A DNA stretch of 64,000 nt from Ascaphus truei (GCA_036426205.1 CM071570.1:53279087-53343086), one strand, 5' to 3'. Counted from the first letter of the stretch, positions 46,837-57,610 are shown. Notes: a model not told the origin generated them from the letters alone. Numbers and translations: made by a program.

Positions 46837-48745
46837 TTACGTTGTATAACAATAGGCAAACACAGTCGCAATTTGATCAATATATTTATTACATCTGGCT
46901 ACGGTGAGTATGTTGTTCCAGAAATTCAGTATCTCTTTTTCCAATTCATCCTTTTTTTAAGTTTCCACACTTTTCTGATATAATCCTTCAACTCATGCCA
47001 TACCATTTCGATGGGATTAAAATCTGGTGATCTGGAATACAGTAGGAGGGGAGAAAAAAGGTGAATTACTTACTGTAAGGAGATATAAACTGTGTAAAAC
47101 AATGAGAAATGGTTACTCAACTTACTCCGCTGGCGGCTTAACTCAGTTGATACCACTGGCAAGAATGTGAGCTGTAGACGCGGTGTGTTTCGGATCATTG
47201 TCCTGGAAGAACCGGTGACCAGATCGGAAATCATTCCTAATGTATTCAACAACATGTGTAATTATGTGATCTTGGAAGAACACTTTATTCATGATTCCTG
47301 GAAACAAGAAAAGAAAAATGTATAGTAACATTAGGGTACAAAATACTGTACAGTACAGCTGTCCAGTGCATAAGGCAAGGCCACAGGCACAGCATGTGTA
47401 TTTGTGCATTATTTTACCCTCAAAGATAATGATGCATCCTGGTCCTTGTCTAGAGATGGCACCCCACACATGCCTCTTCACTGGGTACTTGGGACGCGGC
47501 TTCAGAGATAGGTGTCCTTTTTTGTAGAATGAAAAACAAATCTCTCAAGCGCTACAGTTGTCTCGTCAGTTAAGATGACATCCTGGAAAGTCTCTCCACT
47601 TTCGATCCATGCCCGTGCCTGGTCCACTCTTTTTATTTTGTTGGCTTCCCTTATCATAGGATACGCTCTGTAATGAAAAGGAATAATGTTAGAGGTACTA
47701 AATACTGGAGATACAGTATGATGGTTCCCAGCACTCAAAAAATGAAAAAATAAGTCAAAGACATCTACTGTATAGAAAACTAACAGTAATGTATTGAAAC
47801 AATACAGTATACAGTATGTATTACATACAGTGCAGTTGGCCAACCCTATTGTACAGTAGGCTAGGAGGGAGCCTAACATGAAAATAGAGGGCTAAACAAG
47901 AAATCACAAGTTTGGAGAGGGAGGGAGGTGGGGGAAAAAACGTGGGGAGTAACAACTAGAGTGGAAAAAGAAAAAGCAGCAGACAAAAAAGAGAAAAACA
48001 TGGGTGACGTACAGTATATAGTACAGTACTTACTTAACACGCCCATACATCCATCCCAATTTCCGTCTCATCTGCCTGATGCTGGTCTCAGATGCTTTTA
48101 TTTTGTGAGTTGCCTCTAGTGCATTCTTTACCCTTGTGGCACACGTCTCATCATTCTGTTCACTTATTTGGTCCATCAGAAGTGTTGTCGCCCTACAGTG
48201 TACAGAAAAACAAAACAATTTGTTACTGTAGGCAAAGTAAGCATCCCAATAGCGCACTGATTTCCTATTGTCTGATTATAGCACTACTGTACAGTATATG
48301 AATATATTAAATAATTTGCCCCTCCCTCAAATAAAGCATCCCAATAGACTGCACTGTCACACTCTCAGTCACTCCTACTGTACCACCCATTGTGACCAAT
48401 CACTGGCATAAAAGCTGGTGACATACTGTACTGTTGGTGTTTTGTGGGTGTGTGTGTACAGTAAATGCAGGATTTTAGTTACCACAGTTAAACACAGGCA
48501 TACAGAACAGTTCAAGACGTTGTTAGAGTTATGGAGGACAATAAGTACTACTGTAGTAGTACTGTCCTTACTCAGTAGTGACGGTCGGATTTCTTTTGAT
48601 GTTTTTGGCCTTCCCATGCGCATGATAACTAACAGTGCTTTTTGCTAGCAAGTAACCAGCGTTGGATCTGTAAAATGCCAAGTCCATTCTGGTATATATC
48701 CTTTATTCTCAAGCTGAGATCTTTTGAAATCCTTTTCTTTGGCAT
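46837..48745 (-). pseudogene. Tc1/mariner-type transposase in five exons
   Basis: Exons (minus strand): 48745-48572, 48192-48034, 47667-47418, 47297-47126, 47031-46837, each bounded by GT and AG. Exon 1 starts MPKKRISKDLSLRIKDIYQN (first helix-turn-helix) and holds MGRPKTSKE, the GRPR-like linker. Exon 2 holds ASETSIRQMRRKLGW (second helix-turn-helix). Exon 3 has QDVILTDETTVALE (first Asp) and KRHVWGAIS. Exon 4 has FFQDNDPKHTA (second Asp). Exon 5 has SPDFNPIEMVWHELK (Glu). By this model 32 residues separate the second Asp from the Glu, against 34 in Tc1. About 316 residues in all. Breaks: frameshifts in exons 1, 3 and 5, mostly at A runs, and TGA at 47143. Introns are full of TACAGTA scars; exons have none. 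Confidence 0.8.
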
Positions 48746-49065
48746 CGCTGCTGTTAGAAAAAAAATGCGCGCACACACAGAGCAATTCGATGTGAATTCG
48801 ATGTGTATTGAATGTGCATTGAATACACAAAATGGATGGTGTATTTATACTTTAATTTAATGTGCCTCTACGTCACTCGATAGGTTTAGTACACAGTACG
48901 CCCACATTTAACACCTCTCGTCCATGCTCGCGAAAATTTTCAAATAAAAGGTGAGACAAATTGCATAGACTCTCACACACTGATCTCTATCTGAACTTCC
49001 TCTTGTCCAGATACTGCATTGTGCATTCATCCTTCTGTTTCCACGGATCGCCCCCGATTCTACGG

Positions 49066-50590
49066 ATGCAGGAACTAGCTTTCTTCGGCTCTGCCGGCCA
49101 AGCGAAAGGCGGACGCTGATTCGCAACCAAAACCTAAGCGAAAACCAAAGCAGAATAAAGAAAATGTTCCGAAGGCTCCAAAGGTTAAGACCCCTGGGCC
49201 TTATTATGTAAAGAAGAATTTCGGTGCCCTTAGCACAGTGCAAGTCAAGTGGAGTTCCAATCCTCTCCTTTCATCCCCCCGCTCACCTGCTCCACAACCT
49301 ATCCTCGACACTGCTGCTGTCCTGTCAACCCCCTGCCGACCTGCTCCACAACCCATCATTGAGGCTGCTCTCCTGTCAACCCCATGCCGACCTGCTCCAC
49401 AACCCATCATTGAGGCTGCTCTCCTGTCAACCCCCTGCCGACCTGCTCCACAACCCATCATTGAGGCTGCTCTCCTGTCAACCCCATGCTGACCTGCTCC
49501 ACAACCCATCATTGAGGCTGCTCTCCTGTCAACCCCCTGCCGACCTGCTCCACAACCCATCATTGAGGCTGCTCTCCTGTCAACCCCCTGCCGACCTGCT
49601 CCACAACCCATCATTGAGGCTGCACTCCTGGCAACCCCCTGGTCACCTGCTCCATCAACCATACTCAACGCTGTTCTCCTGGCAACCCCCTGGTCACCTC
49701 CTCCACCACCCACCTACGCAGATGTCTACAGCACGGAGCAAAAGGTTGATCTTCTTTTGGAGACCATGTTGAGTATGGATATGCGCATGGAGAAAATGGA
49801 AAGTAACATGGAGAAGATGGAAAGGAACATGGAGAAGATGGAAAGGAAGATTGTGGGGATGTATTCTTTCCTGCGAGTCCCTGTCCCTGTCCCTGTATGC
49901 CTGACGCAGGAGCAGGAGGGTGGCCTGCATGATGTGACCTTCACGCTTCCCTCACCAAGCCCCCCACGCTCACCCCATCCGTCAGCAGAATACGTGTGCC
50001 TGTATGCCTTTGAGGACGAAATGACAACCCTGGTAAGGCCACGACAGGAGGAAAGCATCCTCCCAGACCGCCTAACCTTGCCCGCTGCCAGAAGTACACG
50101 AGCACCCAGGATTATAACGCTGCCGGACATCATCTTGACCGACCTGACCCAGCACGCCCGGGAGAAATACAAGACTGGATGTGCTGGTGTAGCCCATTAA
50201 TTTGCCCTGTCAATATTTAAATACCACGTAAGTTTTGAGATGTTCAGCCGTTGGATCCACAGTGTAAATTATGAAGGAAATAAAAGAAAGAAGGCTCTGC
50301 CAGCAAATTTAAGAAAGACCATTTTGAATGAAGTGGAGCGTTATTTCCATGTTACCCCTACAGTTATGAGAGCTGTGAGAGACACTATAAATGGCCTGTT
50401 GAGGCATACAAGGGCTCGTGCTTGGAGTGGTACCCCTCTTGCTAACAACTTTTACCAAACTCTACTGTCGTACAAAAGTTTACAAAAAAAAATGTTTACA
50501 TTGATTTATTGTTTAATGCGTTTAATCATTTTCTGTTTTATTTTTATTGTTTTGAAATATTGTTATTGTTTAATCATTTATTTCTGTTAA
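49066..50590 (+). pseudogene. BEN-like protein with coiled coil and 17-residue repeats
   Basis: One frame (49079-50590) holds, in order, a basic nuclear-localisation-like N-terminus (LPAKRKADADSQPKPKRKPK), about eight proline-rich repeats of STPCRPAPQPIIEAALL (51-bp units, 49260-49690), a methionine- and lysine-rich coiled coil (SNMEKMERNMEKMERK, about 49790-49860), a linker, and a C-terminal part with FALSIFKYH, FSRWIHSVNYEGNKRKK and AVRDTINGLLRH. The last part fits the BEN domain, a DNA- and chromatin-binding fold. Two stops interrupt the frame (TGA 49490, TAA 50198), each one C-to-T change from a sense codon. The nearest ATG (49066) is in another frame, so the true start is uncertain. It is divergent from the transposase. 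Confidence 0.6.
49260..49690 (+). repeat. 51-bp coding minisatellite
   Basis: About eight units of 51 bp (CCTGCTCCACAACCCATCAT core). The length is a multiple of three, so unit number can vary without breaking the frame. The outer units are diverged and the inner ones nearly identical, as expected of active unequal exchange. Confidence 0.85.
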
Positions 50591-51130
50591 TCAGGCACAG
50601 GTAAGTATGAATTCGTTTGTGGAAAAAAAATGTGTTTTAAAAAAAATCTTTTGAAATACTGTATTGTTATTGTTTAATCATTTATTTCTGTTAATCAGGC
50701 TCAGGTAAGTACTGTATGATACAGGTACTTTACAGCACTGTAAGTACTGTATGGCACTCAAACTAACGATGTCTGCATTAATTGTTTCTTTTCATTTTCA
50801 GAACTACAGCAGTGAGAAAAGGAAGGGGGGATGTGTAAGATTATACAGTAGTACTGTGTTCGTGTACAGTACTGTACAAACCAGCCTGTATCTTACACAA
50901 ACCCCCCTGTTTTTATTTCTGTTTATGTTTTGCATGTCTGTACAGTATTTTCAGAGCTGCAGCCCCCTCTCTCCCCGATCTCCCCTCCATCTCGCAATAC
51001 CATAACGAAGAGAAAGACAAGAGCAACTGTATTTTTGTACTTTATAAGGCATTAAAAAATAAAATGTATTTTTTGACCGACCCCCTATTGCAGACCTGAA
51101 ATTCTTATGAACAGTTCAACAAAGCATTGC
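50500..51130. repeat. Internal inverted repeat, right arm
   Basis: Inverted copy of 46040-46830 with two units (splice-donor-like CAGGCACAGGTAAGTAT at 50592 and CAGGCTCAGGTAAGTACTG at 50697). Differences from the left arm are largely TACAGTA/TACTGTA insertions. Homology ends near 51135 (GCACTTCACATA). Confidence 0.75.
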
Positions 51131-51320
51131 ACTTCACATACTGTAATGTAATGCAAGGGTATTTCTCTTACAGGTTATTAAAAAAAATGTCCAAATGAGA
51201 CATACAGCACAGTACAGTACAGCACAGTACATGTACTGTACACATATGCGCATACCAGTAAAAGAAAAACAGTATTTACTGTTGCAAAAGTTGAAAGCAT
51301 TGAATAATAAATAATACATA

Positions 51321-51666
51321 CAGTGGCGGCCGAGCTGAGTCTACAGCGGCCTCCACCGCGATGTGGGGTAAATGTGCGGGCAGACGGTGGCTTGTTGTGG
51401 TTTTTCCCTGGCGCGTGCCGCGTGTCCCCGAAGGCTGCAGAGGAAGCAGGGGTAAGGGGAAAGCTGCGCAAAGCTGCGCGAAGCAGAGGAGCAGCCATGG
51501 GGAGCAGCCAGGGTGTCGGAAGGGGAGGGGAACAGCATTCTAATTTTGCACGCGGGGAGGGGAAGATGCGGCTGGCGCACGGCCAAGTTTGGTGCCAGCC
51601 GGGCGCCAGCTGAAAAAATCCCTGGTCAATTATGGGCAAATGTTAGACTCACGCTGGCCGCAGCAG
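51321..51666. mobile_element. GC-rich MITE with CAG/CTG ends
   Basis: Left end CAGTGGCGGCCGAG and GAGTCTA; right end, complemented, CTGCTGCGGCCAGCG and GAGTCTA. TA flanks both sides (51319-51320, 51667-51668). 346 bp, GC-rich, in an AT-rich setting. A Tc1/mariner-type relative is likely from the TA flank. No protein is encoded. Confidence 0.6.
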
Positions 51667-51784
51667 TATTGTATAGAATAAAAGATATACATTTTTATTT
51701 TTGGTGTTTATGAGAAAAGTTGTGATGATGACAGTACTGTACAATGTAACAAAAAGATTTGAATATTAAAAAAGCACCATACTG

Positions 51785-51960
51785 TACAGTATAAGTTTTT
51801 CTATAAAGCTCACAATTGTTCTATCAATAAAAATCGCACTGTCACTAAATGTTTGCCTACTTGGCAAACAATGAGCAAGCAACTTTAAAAAAAAGCGATA
51901 TTGGAGGTCCATCCAAATCCTTTCTTTTGTCTTTTTCCGCTTGATGTCAAAGTTTCTTTT
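51785..51960 (-). CDS. Possible exon between the BEN-like and forkhead genes
   Basis: After a good acceptor (TTTGTTTTTCCCCAG) the minus strand reads KRNFDIKRKKTKERIWMDLQ, then FSDSAIFIDRTIVSFIEKLI. Protein-like but not recognised. No scar heptamers lie inside it, though two flank it. It could be a downstream exon of the forkhead gene. Confidence 0.25.
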
Positions 51961-52003
51961 CTGGGGAAAAACAAACAAATACAGTATGCTATTATTGCCG
52001 ATA

Positions 52004-52840
52004 TTGCACATGCATCAAGGGTAAAAGGGGACGATAGACAGCACTCTGATAGTGTTAAATATATGCAATTGCAGGGTGCATGGAACAAAAGGGGACCCTT
52101 ATTCCCCTGTATAGTACTAACAAATCTACGTAAGTACCAGCACTCACTGTCTAATAGCTAAATGATGAAAACAGTTGTAGTGCAGAATAAACATTTAATA
52201 ATAAAATGAACCAGAAATAAATCAAAGTGTTTGCAGAAACCAGATCATAAAATGGGCATGGAAGAAATAGGGCAGGGGTGGGGGGAGGGGGGAGTTGGGG
52301 GGGGGCGGGGGCGGAGGTGGCCTGCGGGGGGTTGGTAGGGGCCGGGGGAAAGGAAAAGGGAAAAAAAAATGAAACACAAGGAATATACACAAAAAACGGA
52401 GAAGAAAGTATGCTAGGGGGCGACGTTTCGAGAGACTACCTCTCATATGGCCCATTCCCCCTGGTCCAAAAGGGGGGGTCTGATTGATAAGGTCATAGGG
52501 AAGGGAGGCTTAGGGAAGTACCTATCGGTCCTTTGGACAGGGGGGAATGGGCCAGATGAAGAGGTAGTCCCTCGAAACGTCGCCCCCCAGCATACTTTCC
52601 GTTCTCCGTTTTTTTTGTGTATATTCCTTGTGTTTCATGTTTTTTCCCCTTTTCCTTCCCACCCCCCCCACCCTCACTTGTGACATGCCCATTATGATAC
52701 TGGTTTCTGCAAACACATTTGATTTATTTCTGGTTCATTTTATTATTAAATGTTTATTCTGCATTACAACTGTTTTCATCATTTAGCTATTAGACAGTGA
52801 GTGCTGGTACTTACGTAGATTTGTTTGCACATGCATCAAG
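52004..52840. mobile_element. Foldback element with 16-bp flanking direct repeat
   Basis: TTGCACATGCATCAAG occurs exactly at 52004-52019 and 52825-52840. Inside, about 100 bp of leader is followed by inverted arms (about 52122-52470 and 52535-52822). Each arm carries a GAAACGTCGCCCCC core with a preceding stem (GAGG/CCTC or GAGA/TCTC). The build is the same as the element at 5174-5888, including the 16-bp repeat length, though the sequences differ. It sits within the 10.6-kb element and is therefore younger. Confidence 0.7.
52545..52590 (+). ncRNA. Hammerhead-like ribozyme core (right arm)
   Basis: GGGCCAGATGA, then stem II GAGG/CCTC with loop TAGTC, then CGAAACGTC and GCCC. The GTC precedes a GCCC that can pair with GGGC upstream, as stem I. 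One core base differs (CAGATGA for CTGATGA). The left arm has an equivalent on the minus strand at 52460-52414 with CATATGA. Confidence 0.4.
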
Positions 52841-53328
52841 TCGCGTCATTGGGAATTAAAGCAGCCGTTCAAGCAATATCCTACATCTGTGTCTGCAGGA
52901 TGAGAACAAACTTCTGATTGGCTCTGACTCTTCGGACCCACCCTCTCCCTACATTTTTAAGCTGCAGCAGCGTCACGTACTTTGACGGCCAATCAAATCA
53001 TTCTTCAAAGTGCACTCAACAGAGAAACATCCCCTCAACTCACATACAGTATTGTATTGATGCACATACAGTACTGTACAGTACTGTAAAGTACGTACAG
53101 TTTTGTTTAAAAAAATAATTTTGTTTTAACACACGGCAGCTTGAACTGCAGCTCCAAACTTACAGTAATACTGTCATGTAGAGTACAATATAGTGTAATA
53201 CAGTGTAGTGCATTACTGTATATTTACCTTCATTATAAACTTTGCCAAACGGGTGGTGATGACTCACTGTGACTCCTCAAGTCTGCATTATAGTTGACAG
53301 GTGACAGCTGGCCTGGTACACTTGTAGT

Positions 53329-53872
53329 TTACAGCTGATGAAGCTGGAAATCATTTTGGTACTGGTAAATGCAAGCTTGCTGGTACCTGTACGCGAAATC
53401 ATGCTCAGGCTGGAAATTTTCCAGGTATTCTGGCGGGGACAGGAAGAAAGGATTGCCGTTCACCAGGTTATCACTGATGGTGGGACCGGCCAGTGCTGGT
53501 GCTGTTGTCGGCACATTGCTGGATTGGAATTGACGATTCTTATATGGGTAAAAACCGACCTTTCTTCTTTTGAAATTGCCATGATCAAACATACTGTGAA
53601 ATTCTGGCATGACAACCCAATACCCGCAAATCTCTCCGGCAGGAAGGGCAATGCGAAAAAAACACTGATCGTTACTTAAGGTATTTCTTATCACGCTTCC
53701 ACCCATGAACGTCTGGTGAAAACTTGTAAAAATCATAGTTCGGAATTAAATATTCATATATTTCAGATATAGTCGCCATCTTATCTGCTGCAGCATTTAT
53801 TGCCGAATATATTAAAAATGCATAACTACAGTCAGGTTTTTTATATGTCTGTGGTGTAGCAATAATGTCCAC
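53329..53872 (-). pseudogene. Forkhead (FOX)-like DNA-binding protein
   Basis: The minus strand reads KKPDCSYAFLIYSAINAAAD, ISEIYEYLIPNYDFYK, HGWK, then, after a one-base frameshift near 53697, SVIRNTLSNDQCFFRI, GYWVVMPEF and MFDHGNFKRRK. These follow the forkhead order: KPPYSY start, helix H2, the GW then N-S-I-R-H-N-L-S recognition helix, CF, G-x-YW and MF-G-RR. Winged-helix forkhead proteins bind DNA. The C-terminal tail ends with a stop at 53329. The first codon in the frame is GTG after a stop and follows a pyrimidine tract plus AG, so an upstream exon is likely. It lies inside the 10.6-kb element. No scar heptamer occurs in it. Confidence 0.75.
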
Positions 53873-54347
53873 TCAGCAATTGTGCGGGGAAAGAATGTAA
53901 AAAAAAGGCACACATTGAGTATTTAAAGTTTTTTTTATTAAGAACGCCTAATTTGATAACGTCTTCGAAAAATCAAGGTCAATTCACAATGGGCCACTGT
54001 AAGTATGTACCAGTATAGATGTGGGTGCTATGTTTTAAACACCTGCACCCTTACAAAGTAGCAAAGTACCATGCACATTACAATTCAATACAATTCATTC
54101 AATTAATTAATTTCTACCACCTGGCGGATACGCAAAAAATAGCAACCAAATTATAATTCATTAACTTCTGCCACATGGCGGATATGTGAAGAATTGCATC
54201 CAAAGAAACAAGAAACCATTAAATGAAACAGATCAACCGTGTGTGGCTGCCTGGTGCCATATTCCGCGAACGAGGCATGAATAGTGGTCAAAACGCGGAA
54301 AAACCGAATGGAATACAGCGGTCAACACGAAAACTGATTCGAGATCC

Positions 54348-54372
54348 GTTCGAATAGCGGCCGCTCCATCAG
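54348..54372 (-). repeat. Right terminal inverted repeat (25 bp)
   Basis: GTTCGAATAG then CGGCCGCTCCATCAG, followed by TA (54373-54374). Complements the left end with a single difference at position 16. Confidence 0.75.
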
Positions 54373-54479
54373 TAGTATTAAATAGTACCCGACATAACCA
54401 AACCCAACTGTGAACAATTTACTAATACACTGAGGCAGGTCAGATTTCTCTAACACCTGTCACAAGATTTTAGTATATA

Positions 54480-54556
54480 TATATAATAATATATATATTA
54501 GTATTATATAGATATCTATAATATATATATATTATATATATATATCATTTGACAAA
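54480..54556. repeat. AT microsatellite
   Basis: TATATATA-type run just before the foldback element. Confidence 0.85.
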
Positions 54557-55560
54557 CAAACAAAAAAGCAGCGCCTATAGGGGTAAATTGTAGGTGTATA
54601 AATTTATAAGTATTTGAATGTGTGTGTAAAACGACTAAGTGCCTATCCTGGTAGGTAAATGTGAATCAATTATATAATGAAATCAATTGATAAAAGTGTG
54701 CCAAAATATTATATTAAATAGATGCCAGATGTGATATGTGACACCCAATATAGATGCAATAAAACAGGTTACATAAACAATGAAAAAAATATAAAAATAA
54801 ATATAAAAAAAATATAAAAAACAATGAAAAAGAGGTGATACCAGTCCTCATTGGAATGTCCAATAAAATTGAAAAAAATAAAATAAAAAATGCAATGGTG
54901 TTGGGGGTCTCCGGCTGCTCTCAGGATTAACCACATCTGAAAGGAATCTGCAAAAGAGAGAGAGGAGAGAGCGCACAACGCCCCATAGTGTAAAAACGTA
55001 AATTTATTGAGGGAGGGGAAGGGGGATAAAAAATGCACATCACAGGGTACAAGTTTTAAAAGCATATTGTGATATAATCACCACCATCCGGTAACTGCAA
55101 CAGGTGCTGGAATAAATCCTCGGTCCCCGAGATGGTATTAAACCACGTTGTTTGCAGGATGGTCCTGGGCTTGGTATCAGTTGGTAGCTGCTCCCTGAGG
55201 GAGCGTCATCACTACGCAAGGACATTACGTCATCACGGGGCGAGCTACCAACTGATTTGAGCGCGCCGGATGATCGCAGAGAACTCCAGGCAGGGCGGTG
55301 TGTTCCTGGTATCGTTGGAAATCGTTTCTTCCCATCACCAAGCCCAGACTATCCTGCAAACAACGTGGTTTATATCATCTCGGGACCGAGGTTTATTCCA
55401 GCACACTGCTGCAGTTACCGGATGGTGGTGATTATATCACAATATGCTTTTAAAACTTGTACCCTTGTGAGTGCATTTTTATTTATCCCCTCCTTCCCCT
55501 CCCCTCAATAAATTTACGTTTTTACACTATGGGGCGGCGCTCTCCCTCTGCTCTCATTAT
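54557..55560. mobile_element. Foldback element between AT repeats
   Basis: About 400 bp of leader, then inverted arms at about 54960-55165 and 55340-55555 (shared TATTCCAGCA, AAACAACGTGGTTTA, GGTGGTGATTATATCACAAT). Both outer ends lie in AT microsatellites, so a target duplication cannot be read. The build (leader plus hairpin) matches the elements at 5.2 and 52 kb, but no GAAACG core was found. Confidence 0.6.
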
Positions 55561-55630
55561 ATATTATATATATAATATATATATATATAGATATATATAC
55601 TATATATATATATATAATATATATATAACT
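55556..55630. repeat. AT microsatellite
   Basis: TATATA run following the foldback. Confidence 0.85.
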
Positions 55631-57254
55631 ACTCTCTAACCCCTCTGTGTGTCTCTCTCAGTACCTCTGTATCACTCCATGCCTCAGTTCCCACTCCTCC
55701 CATACTCTACCCTCCCTTTCCCTGCCAACATAAAATGGAGGCAGGGGAAGGTTGGACGGCTTTTCATTGATTTGCTTCAGTTTCTTCCTTCCTTTGCTTT
55801 ATGTTTGGTTTGCTGTCGACAAATGTAAATCTGCTGTAAATGATAGCCTGATCTTGACTAAAAAGGTACTTCATACCCTTTAAACATCTACGGTAAAACC
55901 TATCCACGCATACAGTACACCCATTCTTTTTTTTCCCTTTATTTAAACATTCTTTTCTGTGAAGGTTTAAATGCGAGGGATGCTATGAACTACAAAACAG
56001 AGAGGATTTTATAGTGTGCATAACAGCTCCAGCCGCTTATGGATTATTTGCCTTGTCACTCCCACTGTGTGCATGAGATGTTGAATTTAAAAGTCATGTT
56101 GTGATTGCCAGAGACAGGAGTCTATGTTTGTGGTTGAAATGCCAAGAAATGTTGGCTTCTGAATCAGGATTAGGCTCTGCATGGGCTGAGCTGGGGAATA
56201 CCAAGGAAAACTCCATGGCAAGAACCACAAAGTTACGCTGTAAAACCTGAAAGAACTAATTTCCCACATGATTAAAACAAATGTCTTCCTTCCACACATC
56301 CACAGAACTAAGATCCAGAACTCACAAAAAATCTTTAGCATTAGCAGAGTACAAAGATTTTTTTTGTGCAATTTTTTTTCATCTGGTATGTTTTGTCTAT
56401 TACTATTCATTGTGGGCTGTTTTTTTTCCCTGAAACGAAGGCAGACAGACTGTCTGTTTTTTTACTACTGAGCTTATTTAACTTGTATAGTTTTGCCAGC
56501 GCGAGAAGACTCTGCATATCTTTTCTTTCATGATGCAGCACTTATTACTGCTCAGAAGTGTGTTAAGGACTTAAAATATCAGAGGTTCATGTTACCAGTG
56601 TAATAACCATAGGGTTGCAGCATACAACAGCAATTAACCGTGATTATTTCCAGGAAAATAAATCCCTAAAACACCCTTTGCGACAGTTTTTGTCGGATGA
56701 TAAAATGATCAGAAATATTTTTTCTGAGAGTACTGAAAGATAATGTATAGGAATTTAAACCATCTATTCAGAAATAAAATGTATGTAAAGTACTTCTCAG
56801 TAAAATTCAGTCGACTAAATTGGGCCAGCCCAAATCCTTTGACATAGGGACTGTGGCCAACATGCGGTCAATTCAGACGCATTACAATTTTGATGATTTA
56901 TATAAAATGATTTCCATTATTGAGCCAAGATTTCTTTCTCTGGGGAGTTCTCTTCTAGACAGTTGTAACAAGAAACGGAATATTTTTTCTTACTTCACGC
57001 TATTTTTTTCATTTTTTCCCCATGCTAGCTCATGGCATTGTATATATGTCTGCAATGCACAATACAAATAAAATTAACTCCACTTAAAATGTTGGCATGA
57101 TCATATTCGAAATGTGTTACATTTTTTCTGGTATAGCACAAAGTGTGAGAATTGCCAAATGCAAACCCTTTTATTTTTTTTTGTGAACTTCCAAGACTAT
57201 TCTCGTTGTTTCTCATTCTGCTACTGATTACTGGCATCTTTTCTCAGAGGCGTA
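55631..57254. other. AT-rich sequence, nothing recognised
   Basis: No coding frame, RNA gene or element boundary could be supported. Confidence 0.4.
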
Positions 57255-57289
57255 TTGTACTGTATGTGGTGTGTCATTATTTATTTTGC

Positions 57290-57610
57290 AATGATGTTGG
57301 GTATGGGTGAAATGGGTGATTTTTTTTGGCACATTTTGGTCCCAGCAGATTGGCCGGATCCTTTGGTCTGCGGATTTCTGTGTATCAAGTTCGATTCGCA
57401 TTTTGATATTATTTACCGCTACATTCCGCGGATTCCAAAACCCCAGGAACGATTGTATCCATTTTTTATCCAATGGCAGATTTTGATGAATCCGCGTGGA
57501 TTAAAATGTATTTTTGCGGATTTAATACCACAAATGGATTTTAGGGGTTACATCAGCAAAAATTCAGAAAGGATTTCGGGATTGACTCATCTCTCGTTAT
57601 GGAGAGAGTT
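57290..57610. repeat. Dispersed repeat related to 39415-39610
   Basis: Contains ACATTCCGCGGATTCC, AATCCGCGTGGATT and GATTGACTCATCTCTCG, resembling the complement of the earlier block. The 120-residue open frame over it is not a recognised protein. Confidence 0.35.

Larger units (their letters stand above)
43779..54372 (-). mobile_element. 10.6-kb TA-flanked DNA transposon with three genes
   Basis: The left end is CTGATGGAGCGGCCG then TTATTCGAAC (43779-43803). The right end is its complement with one change (54348-54372). TA flanks both (43777-43778, 54373-54374). Inside lie a five-exon Tc1/mariner-type transposase (minus), a BEN-like protein (plus, divergent) and a forkhead-like protein (minus). 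Later insertions account for about 1.9 kb: 44101-44491, a Tigger-like MITE, a CAG-ended MITE and a foldback. Tc1/mariner elements are usually 1-3 kb with one intronless gene. That these genes belong to one element rests on the shared ends and needs further copies. An alternative is a nest of elements in which only the outer ends belong together. Confidence 0.6.

Noticed and set aside
49204..49772. Other frames through the 51-bp minisatellite (169 and 182 residues)
   Set aside because: The repeat length is a multiple of three, so all frames stay open; only the frame at 49079-50590 continues into basic, coiled-coil and BEN-like sequence.
46040..51130. The internal inverted repeat as ends of a separate nested transposon
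   Set aside because: The arm ends show no target duplication and lie inside larger terminal repeats with TA flanks; kept only as an alternative.
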